Assembly (NCBI RefSeq): GCF_016598485.1
Contig: NZ_JAEMUW010000016.1
Location: 1-64,000, forward strand
Length of the DNA: 64,000 nucleotides
From: Micromonospora coerulea
GTDB lineage: Bacteria > Actinomycetota > Actinomycetes > Mycobacteriales > Micromonosporaceae
Direction of reading: 5' to 3'
Made by a program: the position numbers and the translations under genes. The notes beneath the pieces were generated by a model. The model was not told the DNA's origin. It saw only the letters and a list, made by a program, of their open reading frames with translations, and ran no database searches. This document shows positions 36,677 to 45,432 of this stretch, piece after piece (the first letter of the stretch is position 1; each line of letters opens with the position of its first letter).

Positions 36677-37618
36677 TCAGAACTCGATACGCTCACGACG
36701 GGTGATCCTCAGCTGCGCCGCGGCGAGCAGGATCGTGAAGATCGCCAGGGCGACACCCATCGCGCAGGCGTAACCGAACTGGCCCTTCTGGAACGCGGTG
36801 AAGTTGAGCACCGACGCGAAGATCTCACTGGCGTGGTTCGGTCCGCCCTGGCTGGGCGTCATGACGAAGACCAGGGCGTACATGTCCAGGGCGATGAAGC
36901 CCAGGTACACCCAGGCCACCGAGATCGTGTCCCGCAGCAGCGGCAGGGTGATCCGGAAGAAGGTGTGGAAACGGCCGGCCCCGTCGAGGAGGGCCGCCTC
37001 GTAGATGTCCTTCGGGATGGACTGCATCGCCGCCGAGAAGAGCACCATGTAGAAGCCGGCGCCGCTCCAGACCGCGATCAGCAGCAGCCACCACAGCACC
37101 GCCGGTACGCCGAGGAAGGGCTCCGGGTCGGCGGTGAAGGCGATCGGGTTCTCCGGGTCGCCCAGCCCGATCTTGATCAGCAGGCCGTTGATCAGACCCT
37201 GTCTGTCGGTCCGGTAGATCTGCTGCCACATCACGGCGATGACCACCAGCGACAGCACCTGCGGAAAGAAGAAGATGACTTTGTAGACGGCGGAGCCGAA
37301 CACCCCCCGGATGCCGGCCCTGTCCTCGCGACCGCCCACGTTGAGCAGGAACGCGAGGAACAGGGCCAGCGCGATGGTGAACAGCGGCACGGTGATCAGG
37401 AAGAAGACGTTGTGCCAGAAGGCCTTCCTGATCAACTCGTCCGACAGCAGCCGGACGTAGTTGTCGAGACCGACGAAGCGCTGGGAATCCGAGTACCCGC
37501 CCCAGTCGGTCAGCGAGTATCCCGCCGCCTGCGCGAACGGCCACACCACGTAGAACAGGTACAGCGCGACGGGCAGGGCCAGGAAGCCCGTGACGAAACG
37601 CGCGACTCCGTGCCGCAT
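36677..37618 (-). CDS. NgcF-type amino-sugar ABC permease (operon A)
   Basis: The 313-aa MalF-class permease starts MRHGVARFVTGFLALPVALYLFYVVWPFAQA, with a six-helix core and the EAA loop IYEAALLDGAGRFHTFFRITLPLL. It ends RRERIEF. ATG 37618 is chosen because the paralogue at 47576 starts at the same point (VRHGRYPLIVSF). It is 22 nt from the upstream binding-protein gene and 11 nt from the next permease. Confidence 0.85.
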   Translation of the reverse strand: MRHGVARFVTGFLALPVALYLFYVVWPFAQAAGYSLTDWGGYSDSQRFVGLDNYVRLLSDELIRKAFWHNVFFLITVPLFTIALALFLAFLLNVGGREDRAGIRGVFGSAVYKVIFFFPQVLSLVVIAVMWQQIYRTDRQGLINGLLIKIGLGDPENPIAFTADPEPFLGVPAVLWWLLLIAVWSGAGFYMVLFSAAMQSIPKDIYEAALLDGAGRFHTFFRITLPLLRDTISVAWVYLGFIALDMYALVFVMTPSQGGPNHASEIFASVLNFTAFQKGQFGYACAMGVALAIFTILLAAAQLRITRRERIEF

Positions 37619-37640
37619 TGGACTCACTCTCTCGTTCGGA

Positions 37641-39053
37641 TCAGGCGGTGCGGGTCTGCTTCTTGATCGACGAGTCCTTGGCGACCTTGTCGGCGGCCGC
37701 CTGCATCTTGTCGACAAACTGCTGCGCGGTCAGCCGGCCCGCCATCAGCTCCTCGGACAGGTTCTGGCTCTCCTTGTCCAGGTCGGCGTAGAAGTCCTGG
37801 AACTTGACCGAGATGAGCTCGCTGCCGCCGTTCTTCATCAGGGTGTTGGCGCTGGCGAGCGCGGAGTCCTGCACGTTGTCGCCGGAGCCCTTGGTGGAGG
37901 CCAGCGACTTGGTCAGCTCGGCGAACTTGGCCGAACCCGCCTTCGACAGGATCGCCCGCAGGAACTCCTTCGCAGCCTCCTTGTTCGGGGCCTTGCTCGG
38001 CACGACGAAGCCCTCGCCGGACGCGGCGAACACGTCCTTCGGCGCCTTGTCGTCGGCGTTGCTCCAGTAGTCCGACAGGGTCAGCTCGAAGCCCGGCGGG
38101 ATGGTGGCAGACATCTCGTTCTTCAGCCACGTGCCGACCTGGATGAACGCCGCCTTGCCGTCGAGCCAGGCCTGCTGCGACTGGGTGTGGTCCAGCTTGC
38201 CCGGCAGCAGCAGCCGGTCCTTGACCAGCTTCTCCCACGGCTCCAGCGCCTTGAGCACGCCGTCGGCCTTCCAGGCGTTCTCCTTCAGGTTGTCGATGTC
38301 GACGACGACCTGCTTGCCGGCGGTCTTCCAGATGCTCGCCATGAGCCCCCAGCGCGGGTAGTAGCCGTGGACCGCGTCGTGCACGTACGGCGCCATGCCC
38401 TTGGCCTTGATCTTCGGGGCCAGGGCGAAGAACTCGTCCCAGGTGGTCGGCGCCTGCCAACCCTCCTTCTTGAACAGCGCCGCGTTGTACCAGTTGCCCC
38501 ACACCGTGTACGCCACGTTCACGACGTAGAACTTGCCGTTCTGCGTGCCGTCGCCGACCGTGCCCGGCAGCAGCGAGTCCGCAACGCTGCCCTCGCTGTC
38601 CCAGGCGGGCGCGGTGAGCAGGTCGTCGAGCGGCTCGATGGCGCCCTCGTTGATCAGCGTGCTGCGGTCCATCATGTCGGCGCCCGAGTTCATGACGAGG
38701 TCACTCGGCTGCGTCGCCATCTTCGGCTGCTCTTCGGTCTTGATCTTCTGGGTGGAAGACATGTTGACCGTGATGTTCGGGTGCTTGGCGTTGAAGACGA
38801 CCTTGTCTTCCTTGGCCCACTGGTCGCCCAGGCCGCCGTTGAAGATGACCACCTTGACGGCGCTGCCGTCCTTGACGCCGAACGGGTTGTCCTTGCTCTT
38901 GGCGGCGCCGGTGTCGTCGGACTTGGTCGGCTCGCTGCCGGCGCAGGCGCTGAGCAGGCCGGCGACCGGGGTGGCCAGCAGGCCAGCCGCGGCGGCCCGC
39001 TGCAGCAGGGTCCGGCGGTTGAGGTCGCCGAGGTTCTCGGGGGTTACCGACAT
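37641..39053 (-). CDS. NgcE-type sugar-binding lipoprotein (operon A)
   Basis: The 470-aa binding protein has a Tat-like start (NRRTLLQRAAAAGLLATPVAGLL) and lipobox SAC with Cys37. The mature part keeps NgcE landmarks: NPFGVKDGSAVKVVIFNGGLGDQWAK, DLVMNSGADMMD, WYNAALFKKEGWQAPTTWDEFF, HTQSQQAWLDGKAAFIQVGTWLKNE and a final KDSSIKKQTRTA. It is clearly a paralogue of 47639-49060, but more diverged from classical NgcE, so it may prefer a different amino sugar, for example a cell-wall fragment given the adjacent murR and SIS genes. Confidence 0.85.
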   Translation of the reverse strand: MSVTPENLGDLNRRTLLQRAAAAGLLATPVAGLLSACAGSEPTKSDDTGAAKSKDNPFGVKDGSAVKVVIFNGGLGDQWAKEDKVVFNAKHPNITVNMSSTQKIKTEEQPKMATQPSDLVMNSGADMMDRSTLINEGAIEPLDDLLTAPAWDSEGSVADSLLPGTVGDGTQNGKFYVVNVAYTVWGNWYNAALFKKEGWQAPTTWDEFFALAPKIKAKGMAPYVHDAVHGYYPRWGLMASIWKTAGKQVVVDIDNLKENAWKADGVLKALEPWEKLVKDRLLLPGKLDHTQSQQAWLDGKAAFIQVGTWLKNEMSATIPPGFELTLSDYWSNADDKAPKDVFAASGEGFVVPSKAPNKEAAKEFLRAILSKAGSAKFAELTKSLASTKGSGDNVQDSALASANTLMKNGGSELISVKFQDFYADLDKESQNLSEELMAGRLTAQQFVDKMQAAADKVAKDSSIKKQTRTA

Positions 39054-39079
39054 CTCTGTCTCTCCTTGTGGTGTCCGGG

Positions 39080-39829
39080 TCAGGCGGTCCGCCGGAGGCG
39101 CCCGGCGTACCGCGACTCGAGGGCGAGGTTGTGCTCGTCCCCACCGGGGACGTTGGCGGAGAGGTAGATAGGGGGTACCTCCCCGGCCTGGTGGAACCGT
39201 CGTACGACCTCGGCGGTCAGCAGCTGCGCCAGCAGCGCGGCGGTGACCGACGAGACCGCACAGACCGCGCCGCCGCCCTCGAGCGGCAGCAGTGCGTCGC
39301 CGTACGGCGCGCCGTTGTCCAGCACGACGTCGGCGAGGTCGGCGAGCCGGTACCCGGACGGGTGCCGTGGGGCGACCCGTGCGGTGTGCTCGACCGAGGT
39401 GACCGCGATCAGCGGGTGGCCGCGTTCCTTGACCAGCGTCGCCAGCTCGACGACCGAGCCGTTGATGCCGGACTGGGAGGCGACCACGAACACGTCCCGC
39501 GGATGCGGCGCCGCGAGGGCGTAGAGCTGGTGGGCGACGGCCGGGTCGCGTTCCAGCTTGGGGTCGGCGAGCACGTCGCGGGGCGCGTCGCCGTGCAGCA
39601 CCAGGTCATGCAGGGAGAGCCGGTTGGTGGGCACAAGTCCGCCGGCCCGGGCGACCAGCTCGGCGGCGAACGCCTCGGAGTGCCCGGCGCCGAAGCCCTG
39701 GAGCACCCCACCGGCCCGCAGCCCGGCGACGATCAGGTCGGCCGCCCGGTCCACGGCTTCGGCCTGGGTGTCGACCACCCGGTCGAGCACCGGTCGGACG
39801 GCGTCGGCGTACCGCTGTGCGCTGATCAT
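39080..39829 (-). CDS. SIS-domain sugar isomerase/etherase-like protein
   Basis: The 249-aa protein has a sugar-phosphate-binding SIS fold. GVLQGFGAGHSEAFAAELVARAGG matches the phosphate-binding loop, VFVVASQSGINGSVVELATLVKERGHPLIAVTS is the second SIS strand-loop, and AVCAVSSVTAALLAQLL follows. It resembles the UPF0309 family, and more distantly MurQ-type etherases and GlmS isomerase domains. It likely acts on phosphorylated amino sugars imported by the operon. ATG 39829 overlaps the murR stop by 4 nt. Confidence 0.85.
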   Translation of the reverse strand: MISAQRYADAVRPVLDRVVDTQAEAVDRAADLIVAGLRAGGVLQGFGAGHSEAFAAELVARAGGLVPTNRLSLHDLVLHGDAPRDVLADPKLERDPAVAHQLYALAAPHPRDVFVVASQSGINGSVVELATLVKERGHPLIAVTSVEHTARVAPRHPSGYRLADLADVVLDNGAPYGDALLPLEGGGAVCAVSSVTAALLAQLLTAEVVRRFHQAGEVPPIYLSANVPGGDEHNLALESRYAGRLRRTA

Positions 39830-40788
39830 GAGGCGGCACCCTTCGCGGCCTTGTGGCCGTCGACGGCCTGGGCGGTACGGCGGAAGGCCGCGTGGGCGCG
39901 GTCGTGGGTGCGCTGCGCCACCGCGATGTAGAGCAGGTCGAGGACGACGAGCTGGGGGTGCCGGGCGGAGAGCGCGTCCGGCCGGAACGTGGTGGCCTGG
40001 CTGGCCGTCAGCAGCACGATGTCGGCGAGTTCGGCCAACGGCGACCGGGGGAAGCCGGTCAGCGCGATGGTGGTGGCGCCCCGGCTGCCCGCCTCGGCGA
40101 GCAGCTCGATGGTCTCCCGGGTCTGGCCGGTGTGCGAGATGCCGAGGGCCACGTCGCCGGCGCCCAGCAGAGCGGCGCTGGCGAGTCCCTCGTGCACGTC
40201 GCTCCAGGCCCAGGCCGCCACCCCGATGCGGTGCAGGCTGAACTGCATCTCCTCGCCGACGAGGGCACTGCCGCTTGCGCCGAAGATGTTCACCCGGCTC
40301 GCGCCGGCGATCGCCACCGCGGCCCGTTCGACCTCGGCGAGATCGAGCAGCGCGGCGGTGTCGTGCATGGCCCGGGTGTCGGCGGCCATGATCTGGTCGA
40401 GCACCCGGGACAGCGGGTCGCTGGGCTGGATCTCCCGGCCGATGTCCACCGTCCAGCCCGCCGAGCGGGCCCGACCGGTCTCCGAGGCGATGCCGAGCCG
40501 CAGGTCGGCGTAGCCCTCGAAGCCCATCGCGCGGCAGAACCGGGTGATCGTCGCCGGCGAGGTGCCGCTCCGCTCGGCCAACTCCACGATGGTGGCCCGG
40601 GCCGCCGCCTCCGGGTCACTGAGCACATGCTCAGCGACCCGGCGCAACGCCCCCGTCAGCTCCCCCGCCCCGGCCCGGACCCTCGCCAGCACCCCGTCCG
40701 CGGAGACGCCCAGCGCACTCCGCCGGTCGACCGCATCGGCGTCGACCACCGCGGTCAGCGCGGAGGTGTCCACCTCGTGATCAACCAT
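39826..40788 (-). CDS. MurR/RpiR-family transcriptional regulator
   Basis: The 320-aa regulator has an N-terminal RpiR helix-turn-helix (IVELAERSGTSPATITRFCRAMGFEGYADLRL, about residues 66-98) and a C-terminal SIS effector domain (INIFGASGSALVGEEMQFSLHRIG, GDVALGISHTGQTRETIELLAEA). MurR-type proteins respond to sugar phosphates such as MurNAc-6-P or GlcNAc-6-P. It is the first gene of operon A and divergent from the BadF/BadG-type kinase gene, so it probably controls both from the shared intergenic region. Confidence 0.9.
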   Translation of the reverse strand: MVDHEVDTSALTAVVDADAVDRRSALGVSADGVLARVRAGAGELTGALRRVAEHVLSDPEAAARATIVELAERSGTSPATITRFCRAMGFEGYADLRLGIASETGRARSAGWTVDIGREIQPSDPLSRVLDQIMAADTRAMHDTAALLDLAEVERAAVAIAGASRVNIFGASGSALVGEEMQFSLHRIGVAAWAWSDVHEGLASAALLGAGDVALGISHTGQTRETIELLAEAGSRGATTIALTGFPRSPLAELADIVLLTASQATTFRPDALSARHPQLVVLDLLYIAVAQRTHDRAHAAFRRTAQAVDGHKAAKGAAS

Positions 40789-40808
40789 GGGACGCCTTTC
40801 GGAAAAGA

Positions 40809-40842
40809 GTGTTAACTGTTAGTGGTAAAAGTTCTTACTGAA
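40809..40842. promoter_or_regulatory. Candidate MurR/RpiR operator and promoter region
   Basis: The stretch just upstream of murR contains GTTAAC, then AGTGGTAAAAGTTCTTACT, an AT-rich imperfect dyad in otherwise GC-rich DNA. A related AACTGTTACC follows at about 40881. RpiR-family operators are often dyads of this length. The assignment rests only on position and symmetry. Confidence 0.35.
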
Positions 40843-40985
40843 GGGCCCCCCGTGTCAAGAGCGTGGGCGAAGTTTTCAAACTGTTACCTGGCGCACAGCT
40901 CTCCGGACGACCCTGAATCTTGCTTCCGGCGTCCCGCCCGACCAGCATGAAGGCCGCCAGCAGCGACCCCAGGGAGGCTCACCGG

Positions 40986-41975
40986 ATGTCCGGCACCGTC
41001 GTGGTCGGTCTCGACGTCGGGGGTACGTCCACCCGCGCGGCCGCGCTGCGCCTGGACGGCGTACGCCTCGGCAGCGGCCGGGCCGGCGGCGGCAACCCGA
41101 CCAGCCATGGCGCCGAGCGGGCCGCCCACGAGCTGCTGACCGCCCTGCGCGGGGCGCTCGCCGAGGTCGACCCGACCCGGGTGCGCGCCGGGGCCATCGG
41201 GCTGGCGGGGGCCGGCCGGCTGCTCGCCGACCCGGCGGGCCGGGCCGCGTTCGATCGCGCCTGGCACGACGCCGGCCTGCGCTGCCGGTACGCGGTGCAC
41301 GGCGATGCCCTGGTCGCGTACGCCTCGGGCACCGCCGTCCCGGACGGCACCGTGCTCATCGCCGGGACCGGCGCGATCGCCGCGCAGGTCCGCGACCTGC
41401 GCCTGGACCGCACCGCCGACGGGCACGGCTGGCTGCTCGGCGACGCCGGCTCCGGCTTCTGGCTGGGCCGGGAGGCGGTCCGGCGGCTGCTGACGGACCT
41501 GGACCGAGCCCGCCCGCCGGGCGTCCTGGCCGGCCGGGTTCTCGTGGAACTGACCGGCTCGCCCGACGTGGCGGCCCCGCCCCGGGCGACCGCGGAGGCG
41601 GTCGTGCAGGCGGTCACCCGCCGCCCGCCGGTGGAACTGGCCCGGCTCGCCCCGCTGGTGGTGGCGGCCGCCGTCGAAGGGGACCCGACCGGCGTCGAAC
41701 TGGTCGGCGAGGCCGCCGCCCTGCTCGCCGAGAGCGTCACCCGGATCCGGCCGGCCGGCGCGACCGACCCCGTGGTGCTCGGCGGCGGCCTGCTCACCGC
41801 CGACACCCCGCTCGCCGCCGCCGCCCGGGCGGAGCTGGCCCGGCGCTGGCCGGACGCCCCGCTGCGGACGGCGGGTGACGGGGCCGCCGCCGCGGCCTGG
41901 CTCGCCGCCCGCGAGCTGCCGGAGGTGACGGATCCGCCGGCCCTGCACGCCCTGCTGGTCCCTACCTCGAGCTGA
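40986..41975 (+). CDS. BadF/BadG-type N-acetylglucosamine kinase-like ATPase
   Basis: The 329-aa ASKHA-fold kinase has phosphate-1 motif VVGLDVGGTSTRAAAL, a connect region GAIGLAGAG, phosphate-2 motif VLIAGTGAIAAQ and adenosine motif PVVLGGGLLTADTP. DGHGWLLGDAGSGFWLGREAVRR is typical of N-acetylglucosamine and related kinases in the BadF/BadG group. It would phosphorylate the incoming amino sugar, giving the SIS protein and MurR their substrate and signal. The ATG has AGGGAGG upstream. It is divergent from operon A. Confidence 0.85.
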   Translation: MSGTVVVGLDVGGTSTRAAALRLDGVRLGSGRAGGGNPTSHGAERAAHELLTALRGALAEVDPTRVRAGAIGLAGAGRLLADPAGRAAFDRAWHDAGLRCRYAVHGDALVAYASGTAVPDGTVLIAGTGAIAAQVRDLRLDRTADGHGWLLGDAGSGFWLGREAVRRLLTDLDRARPPGVLAGRVLVELTGSPDVAAPPRATAEAVVQAVTRRPPVELARLAPLVVAAAVEGDPTGVELVGEAAALLAESVTRIRPAGATDPVVLGGGLLTADTPLAAAARAELARRWPDAPLRTAGDGAAAAAWLAARELPEVTDPPALHALLVPTSS

Positions 41976-42256
41976 CGGCTTCCTCCCGCTGGCCGCTCGC
42001 GCCGGCCGTCGCCCATGGTGCTGGTCGGGACGCGGCGCCCTCGCGAGGCGGGTGGGCTGGTCGGGAAGCGACGCTCGCCCGAGCGGGGGCTCCGCCGCGC
42101 GGGCGGGTCCGGGCGCGCCGGCGGGCGGGCCCGGTCCGGCCACAGGACGGGCGGGTCCGGGCGCGGAGCCGCACCCCGCACACCGCGGCCGCCGGACGGG
42201 AAGCTCGGCACCTGCCCGAAGCCGGCGGGGATGTGCCTGCCACACGCTTTGGAGCT

Positions 42257-42406
42257 GATGTCGCAGACGATTCAGGGCCGGAGGGCACACGACCTCCCGA
42301 CGCCACCCAGCCCGACCATCCGATGCCGCAAACGATCCAGCACGCGACCGGCCCCACGACCTCATGCGCCGCCCAGCCCGATCATCCGATGTCGCAAACG
42401 ATTCAG
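42257..42406. repeat. About 66-bp tandem repeat
   Basis: GATGTCGCAAACGATTCAG or close variants occurs three times, ending at 42275, 42340 and 42406, a period of 65-66 bp. Two full units (42276-42340 and 42341-42406) also share ACGACCTC and CGCC-CCCAGCCCGA-CATCCGATG. Confidence 0.8.
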
Positions 42407-42483
42407 CTCCATAGGCGGCTCGCCGTAACAGCGAGCCGACCAGGCCGACCGCGCTGACCGCGCTGACCGGTAGCACCGAACGC

Positions 42484-42612
42484 GGTCGGCCCGGCGCCAC
42501 GGGTCGGCCCGGCGCCACCGGCCGGCCCGGCGCGAACGGGTCGGCCCGGCGCGAACGGGTCGGCCCGGCGCGAACGGGTCGGCCCGGCGCGAATGGTCGA
42601 CGCGGCGCGAAT
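42484..42612. repeat. 18-19-bp minisatellite
   Basis: About seven tandem units of GGTCGGCCCGGCGCGAAC (variants end in CCAC or GAAT; the last units read GGTCGACGCGGCGCGAAT). The unit is mostly 18 nt, with some of 19 nt, so no constant reading frame is kept. Confidence 0.85.
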
Positions 42613-42660
42613 GGTCGACGCGGACCGGGCCAGCGGGCGCCGCTGCCAACCGCCGGGCGG

Positions 42661-43092
42661 CTAGTCGGTACCGCTGAGCGCCTGCTCCAGCCGGCGCCAG
42701 ACGTGGCTGCGCCAGCCGCCGTCGAGCAGGGTGAAGGTGCGGCGCTGGACCGGGTCGTCCGGGTCGAAGCCGGCATGCTCGAGGAAGAGCCGGGTGCCGC
42801 GCCCCTCGGCGACCAGCGTCCAGGTGACCACGGTGTCCAGCCGACCGCCGCGCCAGGCCCAGCGCAGCCGGCGCGGCGGTTCGATCTCCAGCACCTCGCA
42901 GTGCACCACCCCGTCGAAGCCCTGGCCGGGCCGCGGGTCGGTGCGGAAGGTGAACCGGTGGCCCGGGTCGGGACGGAAGTCGTTCGGCATCAGCCAGCGG
43001 GCGAGCAGATCAGAATCGGTCAGCGTCCGCCAGACCTTCGTCGGCGGATGAGCCAGGAACTGATCCACGGCGATGGCCCGGGGATCACTCAT
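42661..43092 (-). CDS. SRPBCC (AHSA1-type) domain protein
   Basis: The 143-aa protein has the START/AHSA1 pattern: an N-terminal strand and VWRTLTDSDLLARWLMPNDFRPDPGHRFTFRTDP, then VVHCEVLEIEPPRRLRWAWRGG, and a C-terminal helix DGGWRSHVWRRLEQALSG. It forms a hydrophobic pocket for small ligands. Its start overlaps the ArsR-type stop by 8 nt, so the two are translationally coupled; this regulator-SRPBCC pairing is common in actinobacteria. Confidence 0.9.
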   Translation of the reverse strand: MSDPRAIAVDQFLAHPPTKVWRTLTDSDLLARWLMPNDFRPDPGHRFTFRTDPRPGQGFDGVVHCEVLEIEPPRRLRWAWRGGRLDTVVTWTLVAEGRGTRLFLEHAGFDPDDPVQRRTFTLLDGGWRSHVWRRLEQALSGTD

Positions 43093-43399
43093 CGGGCAGC
43101 CCGTCCAGCACGTCGCGCAGGTCGGCCAGGCGGGCCCGCCAGAACCGCTCGTACGGCCCGAGCCAGTCGGCGACCTCGCGCAGCGGCTCCGGCCGTAGCG
43201 AGTAGAGCCGCTGCCGGCCGACCGGGTGCTCCACCACCAGCCCGGCGTCGCGGAGCACCTTCAGGTGCTCCGAGAGGCTGGGGCGACGCATGTCGAAATG
43301 GTCGGCGAGCTGCTGCACCGGCTGCTCACCCCGCTCCAGCAGCAGCCGAAGCAGCTCCCGTCGGGTGGGGTTGGCCAGCGCGGTGAAGACGTCAGACAC
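43085..43399 (-). CDS. ArsR-family winged-helix regulator
   Basis: The 104-aa protein has the family core: MSDVFTALANPTRRELLRLLLERGEQPVQQLADHF, recognition helix MRRPSLSEHLKVLRDAGLV and wing VEHPVGRQRLYSLRPEPL. It has no metal-binding cysteines, so it belongs with the non-metal ArsR group that pairs with SRPBCC proteins. It overlaps the genes on both sides (8 nt each). Confidence 0.9.
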   Translation of the reverse strand: MSDVFTALANPTRRELLRLLLERGEQPVQQLADHFDMRRPSLSEHLKVLRDAGLVVEHPVGRQRLYSLRPEPLREVADWLGPYERFWRARLADLRDVLDGLPDE

Positions 43400-43766
43400 G
43401 GGTCGCCTGCAACACGATGCCGTTGCCGTCGGGGTCGTCGAAGGTGGCGTACCGGCCCCAGGGTGCGGTCTGGATCCCGCCGTCCGCGAAGGCCACGCCC
43501 CGGGCGCGCAGCGCGGCCACGTCCCCGTCGAGGTCGTCGGTCTCCACCACGAGGCCCTTGAGCGAGCCGGGCGGCATGGTCGGGAACCAGGTGACCAGGG
43601 TCAGCGCGGTGGCGGCCCCCTTCGGGGCGACCTGCACCCAGCGACCGCCGGGGCCCATCGGGTTGTCCCAGATCAGGTCGAAGCCGAGGGTGTCGACGTA
43701 GAAGTCGCGGGCCCGGTCCTGGTCGCTGACGGGCACGGAGATGAGCTGCACATGAGTCACGGTCAT
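43392..43766 (-). CDS. VOC/glyoxalase-like protein
   Basis: The 124-aa single VOC domain starts MTVTHVQLISVPVSDQDRARDFYVDTLGFDLIWDNP, continues with WVQVAPKGAATALTLVTW, and ends GRYATFDDPDGNGIVLQATRV. The metal-ligand positions of the family (His near the N-terminus, Glu near the C-terminus) are partly replaced, so it may bind ligand without being a lyase. It is the first gene of the overlapping VOC-ArsR-SRPBCC unit. Confidence 0.9.
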   Translation of the reverse strand: MTVTHVQLISVPVSDQDRARDFYVDTLGFDLIWDNPMGPGGRWVQVAPKGAATALTLVTWFPTMPPGSLKGLVVETDDLDGDVAALRARGVAFADGGIQTAPWGRYATFDDPDGNGIVLQATRV

Positions 43767-43857
43767 GCCGCCACAATACGTAGGAGATTTCCTACCAGTC
43801 AAGCGGAGGAAGGGCCGGCCGACCCGGGGGCCGACCGGCCTTTTCCCTGCTCCGAGG

Positions 43858-44343
43858 TCAGTTGGTCGGGTAACCCGGCTGACCCTGCGGGTGGCCGTAC
43901 TGGCCCTGCGGGATCGGCTGGCCCTGCGGGGCGTGACCCGGCTGATCCGGGGCGGCCGGCCACGCCTGGGCCGGCTGGCCGGGGGCGGCCGGGTAGCCCG
44001 GCGCCGGCTGGCCCGGGGCCGCCGGGTAGCCGTGGCCCTGCGGGACCTGCTGGCCCGGGTGGCCCTGGCCGGCGAACTGGTGCGCGGCGGCCTCCTCCTT
44101 GGCCTCCTTCCGCGCCTTGAAGGCCCGGACGATCAACAGGATCGGCAGGATGAAGGCGTAGAAGAAGATCCGGTACGTGCCGCCGTCGAACAGGAACATG
44201 AGGTAGAAGCCGTAGCCGAAGAATGCCAGGCCCACCACGACGTTCAGGATCCGCGAGCCGATGCCCTGCTCCTGGATCGCGAGGCCGATGACGATCATCG
44301 CGATGCCGCCGAGCATCAGCAGGAGGGTGTACAGAAGAAACAT
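43858..44343 (-). CDS. Small membrane protein with a Pro/Gly/Gln-rich tail
   Basis: The 161-aa product has two to three hydrophobic segments (FLLYTLLLMLGGIAMIVIGLAI, ILNVVVGLAFFGYGFYLMFLF, IFFYAFILPILLIVRAF). A charged stretch and a repetitive tail with PAAPGQPAPGYPAAPGQP-like units and QGQPIPQGQYGHPQGQ follow. Such tails are disordered and common in actinobacterial envelope proteins. Function unknown. ATG 44343 is taken so that the first helix starts at the N-terminus. Confidence 0.75.
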   Translation of the reverse strand: MFLLYTLLLMLGGIAMIVIGLAIQEQGIGSRILNVVVGLAFFGYGFYLMFLFDGGTYRIFFYAFILPILLIVRAFKARKEAKEEAAAHQFAGQGHPGQQVPQGHGYPAAPGQPAPGYPAAPGQPAQAWPAAPDQPGHAPQGQPIPQGQYGHPQGQPGYPTN

Positions 44344-44434
44344 GTGATCCCCGTCAATCAGGTGAATGTGCCGGCCCACCATAAGGGAGCCCGGCCCGAT
44401 CTCGCTGACCCGTTTGCCTGTGGCAACGGACACG

Positions 44435-45391
44435 TCATTTCAGCTGGCCGGCCGTGAGTCCCGCCTGGATCTGCCGCTGGAAGGTCACGTACACGACCAG
44501 CACCGGGAGCACGGCGATGGTCAGGCCGGCGAAGAGCTGTGCGTAGTCGCCGGCGTATCCCTGGTTGACGGCGAGCGCGTTCAGCCCCTGGGCGAGCATC
44601 CACCTCGACTCGTCACCCTGCATCAACACCTGCGGCAGCAGGAACTGGTTCCAGTGGCTAAGGAAGTTGAAGATGCCGACGCTGATCAGTCCCGGTCGCG
44701 CCATCGGCAGCATCACCCGGAAGAAGAGCCGGAAGTGCCCGCAGCCGTCGATCAGGGCGGCCTCCGCCACCGAGGTCGGCAGCGTGCGGAAGAACGCGGT
44801 CAGGAAGAATACGGTGAACGGCAGCGAGTACGCCGCGTACACCAGGATGAGGCCGGTCCAGGTGCCGAAGAGTCCGGCGTTGCGGACCACGAAGAACAGC
44901 GGCACCAGGGCCAGGAAAACCGGGAACATCATCCCGCCGACGAACAGGTAGTAGACCACCTGCCGGCCGCGGAACTCGTACCGGGCGAAGACGTACGCGG
45001 CCGTGGCGCCGAGCAGCATGGTCAGGGTCAGCGAGCCGGCCACCACCACCGCGCTGTTCAGGAAGTACTGCCCGATGTGCGCCTTGGTCCATGCCCGCGC
45101 CCAGTTGTCCAGGCGAAGCGCGCCGGGCAGCCCCCACGGGTCGGCCAGGATCTCGCCGTTGCTCTTCAGCGAGCTGAGGAACATCCAGGCCAGCGGCAGC
45201 ACGGTCATCGCCGCCCAGAGCAGCAGGAAGGTGTGCGAGAAGGCGTTCGCCACGCCCAGTTCCCGCCGCAGCGGCCGGTCGGCATGCCGAGGTATGGGCT
45301 GGCCGCCAGCCTTCTCAACGGCTGTGGCGCCGACGGCGGTCGCAGGGTCCGCCGTGCGGGACGGCGAGGTCTGGTCCGGGTTAGCAGTCAC
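44435..45391 (-). CDS. ngcG: NgcG amino-sugar ABC permease (operon B)
   Basis: The 318-aa MalG-class permease has the EAA loop VAEAALIDGCGHFRLFFRVMLPMARP and C-terminus FQRQIQAGLTAGQLK. GTG 45391 is preferred because GGGAGGG lies 6 nt upstream. It is the distal gene of the second ngc operon, but a TnpB element now separates it from ngcF by about 1.25 kb. Its transcription from the ngcE promoter must cross the insertion, where tnpB runs the opposite way. Confidence 0.9.
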   Translation of the reverse strand: MTANPDQTSPSRTADPATAVGATAVEKAGGQPIPRHADRPLRRELGVANAFSHTFLLLWAAMTVLPLAWMFLSSLKSNGEILADPWGLPGALRLDNWARAWTKAHIGQYFLNSAVVVAGSLTLTMLLGATAAYVFARYEFRGRQVVYYLFVGGMMFPVFLALVPLFFVVRNAGLFGTWTGLILVYAAYSLPFTVFFLTAFFRTLPTSVAEAALIDGCGHFRLFFRVMLPMARPGLISVGIFNFLSHWNQFLLPQVLMQGDESRWMLAQGLNALAVNQGYAGDYAQLFAGLTIAVLPVLVVYVTFQRQIQAGLTAGQLK

Positions 45392-45432
45392 GCCGCTCCC
45401 TCCCCTCAGAAATGTCACAGTGGACTCGTAAC

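Larger units (their letters stand above)
41976..42660. other. Repeat-rich intergenic region, no gene seen
   Basis: This 685-nt stretch carries no convincing gene. Its open frames follow from repeat composition (Arg/Gly/Pro-rich translations in several frames). It holds two separate tandem repeats at 42257-42406 and 42484-42612. Confidence 0.7.

Noticed and set aside
42484..42612. CRISPR array
   Set aside because: The repeats are contiguous without unique spacers, and no cas gene is present.
42362..42649. Open frames across the 18-19-bp minisatellite giving Arg/Asp/Pro-rich repeats
   Set aside because: Repeat units of both 18 and 19 nt break any constant frame, there is no ribosome site, and similar low-complexity frames appear on both strands.
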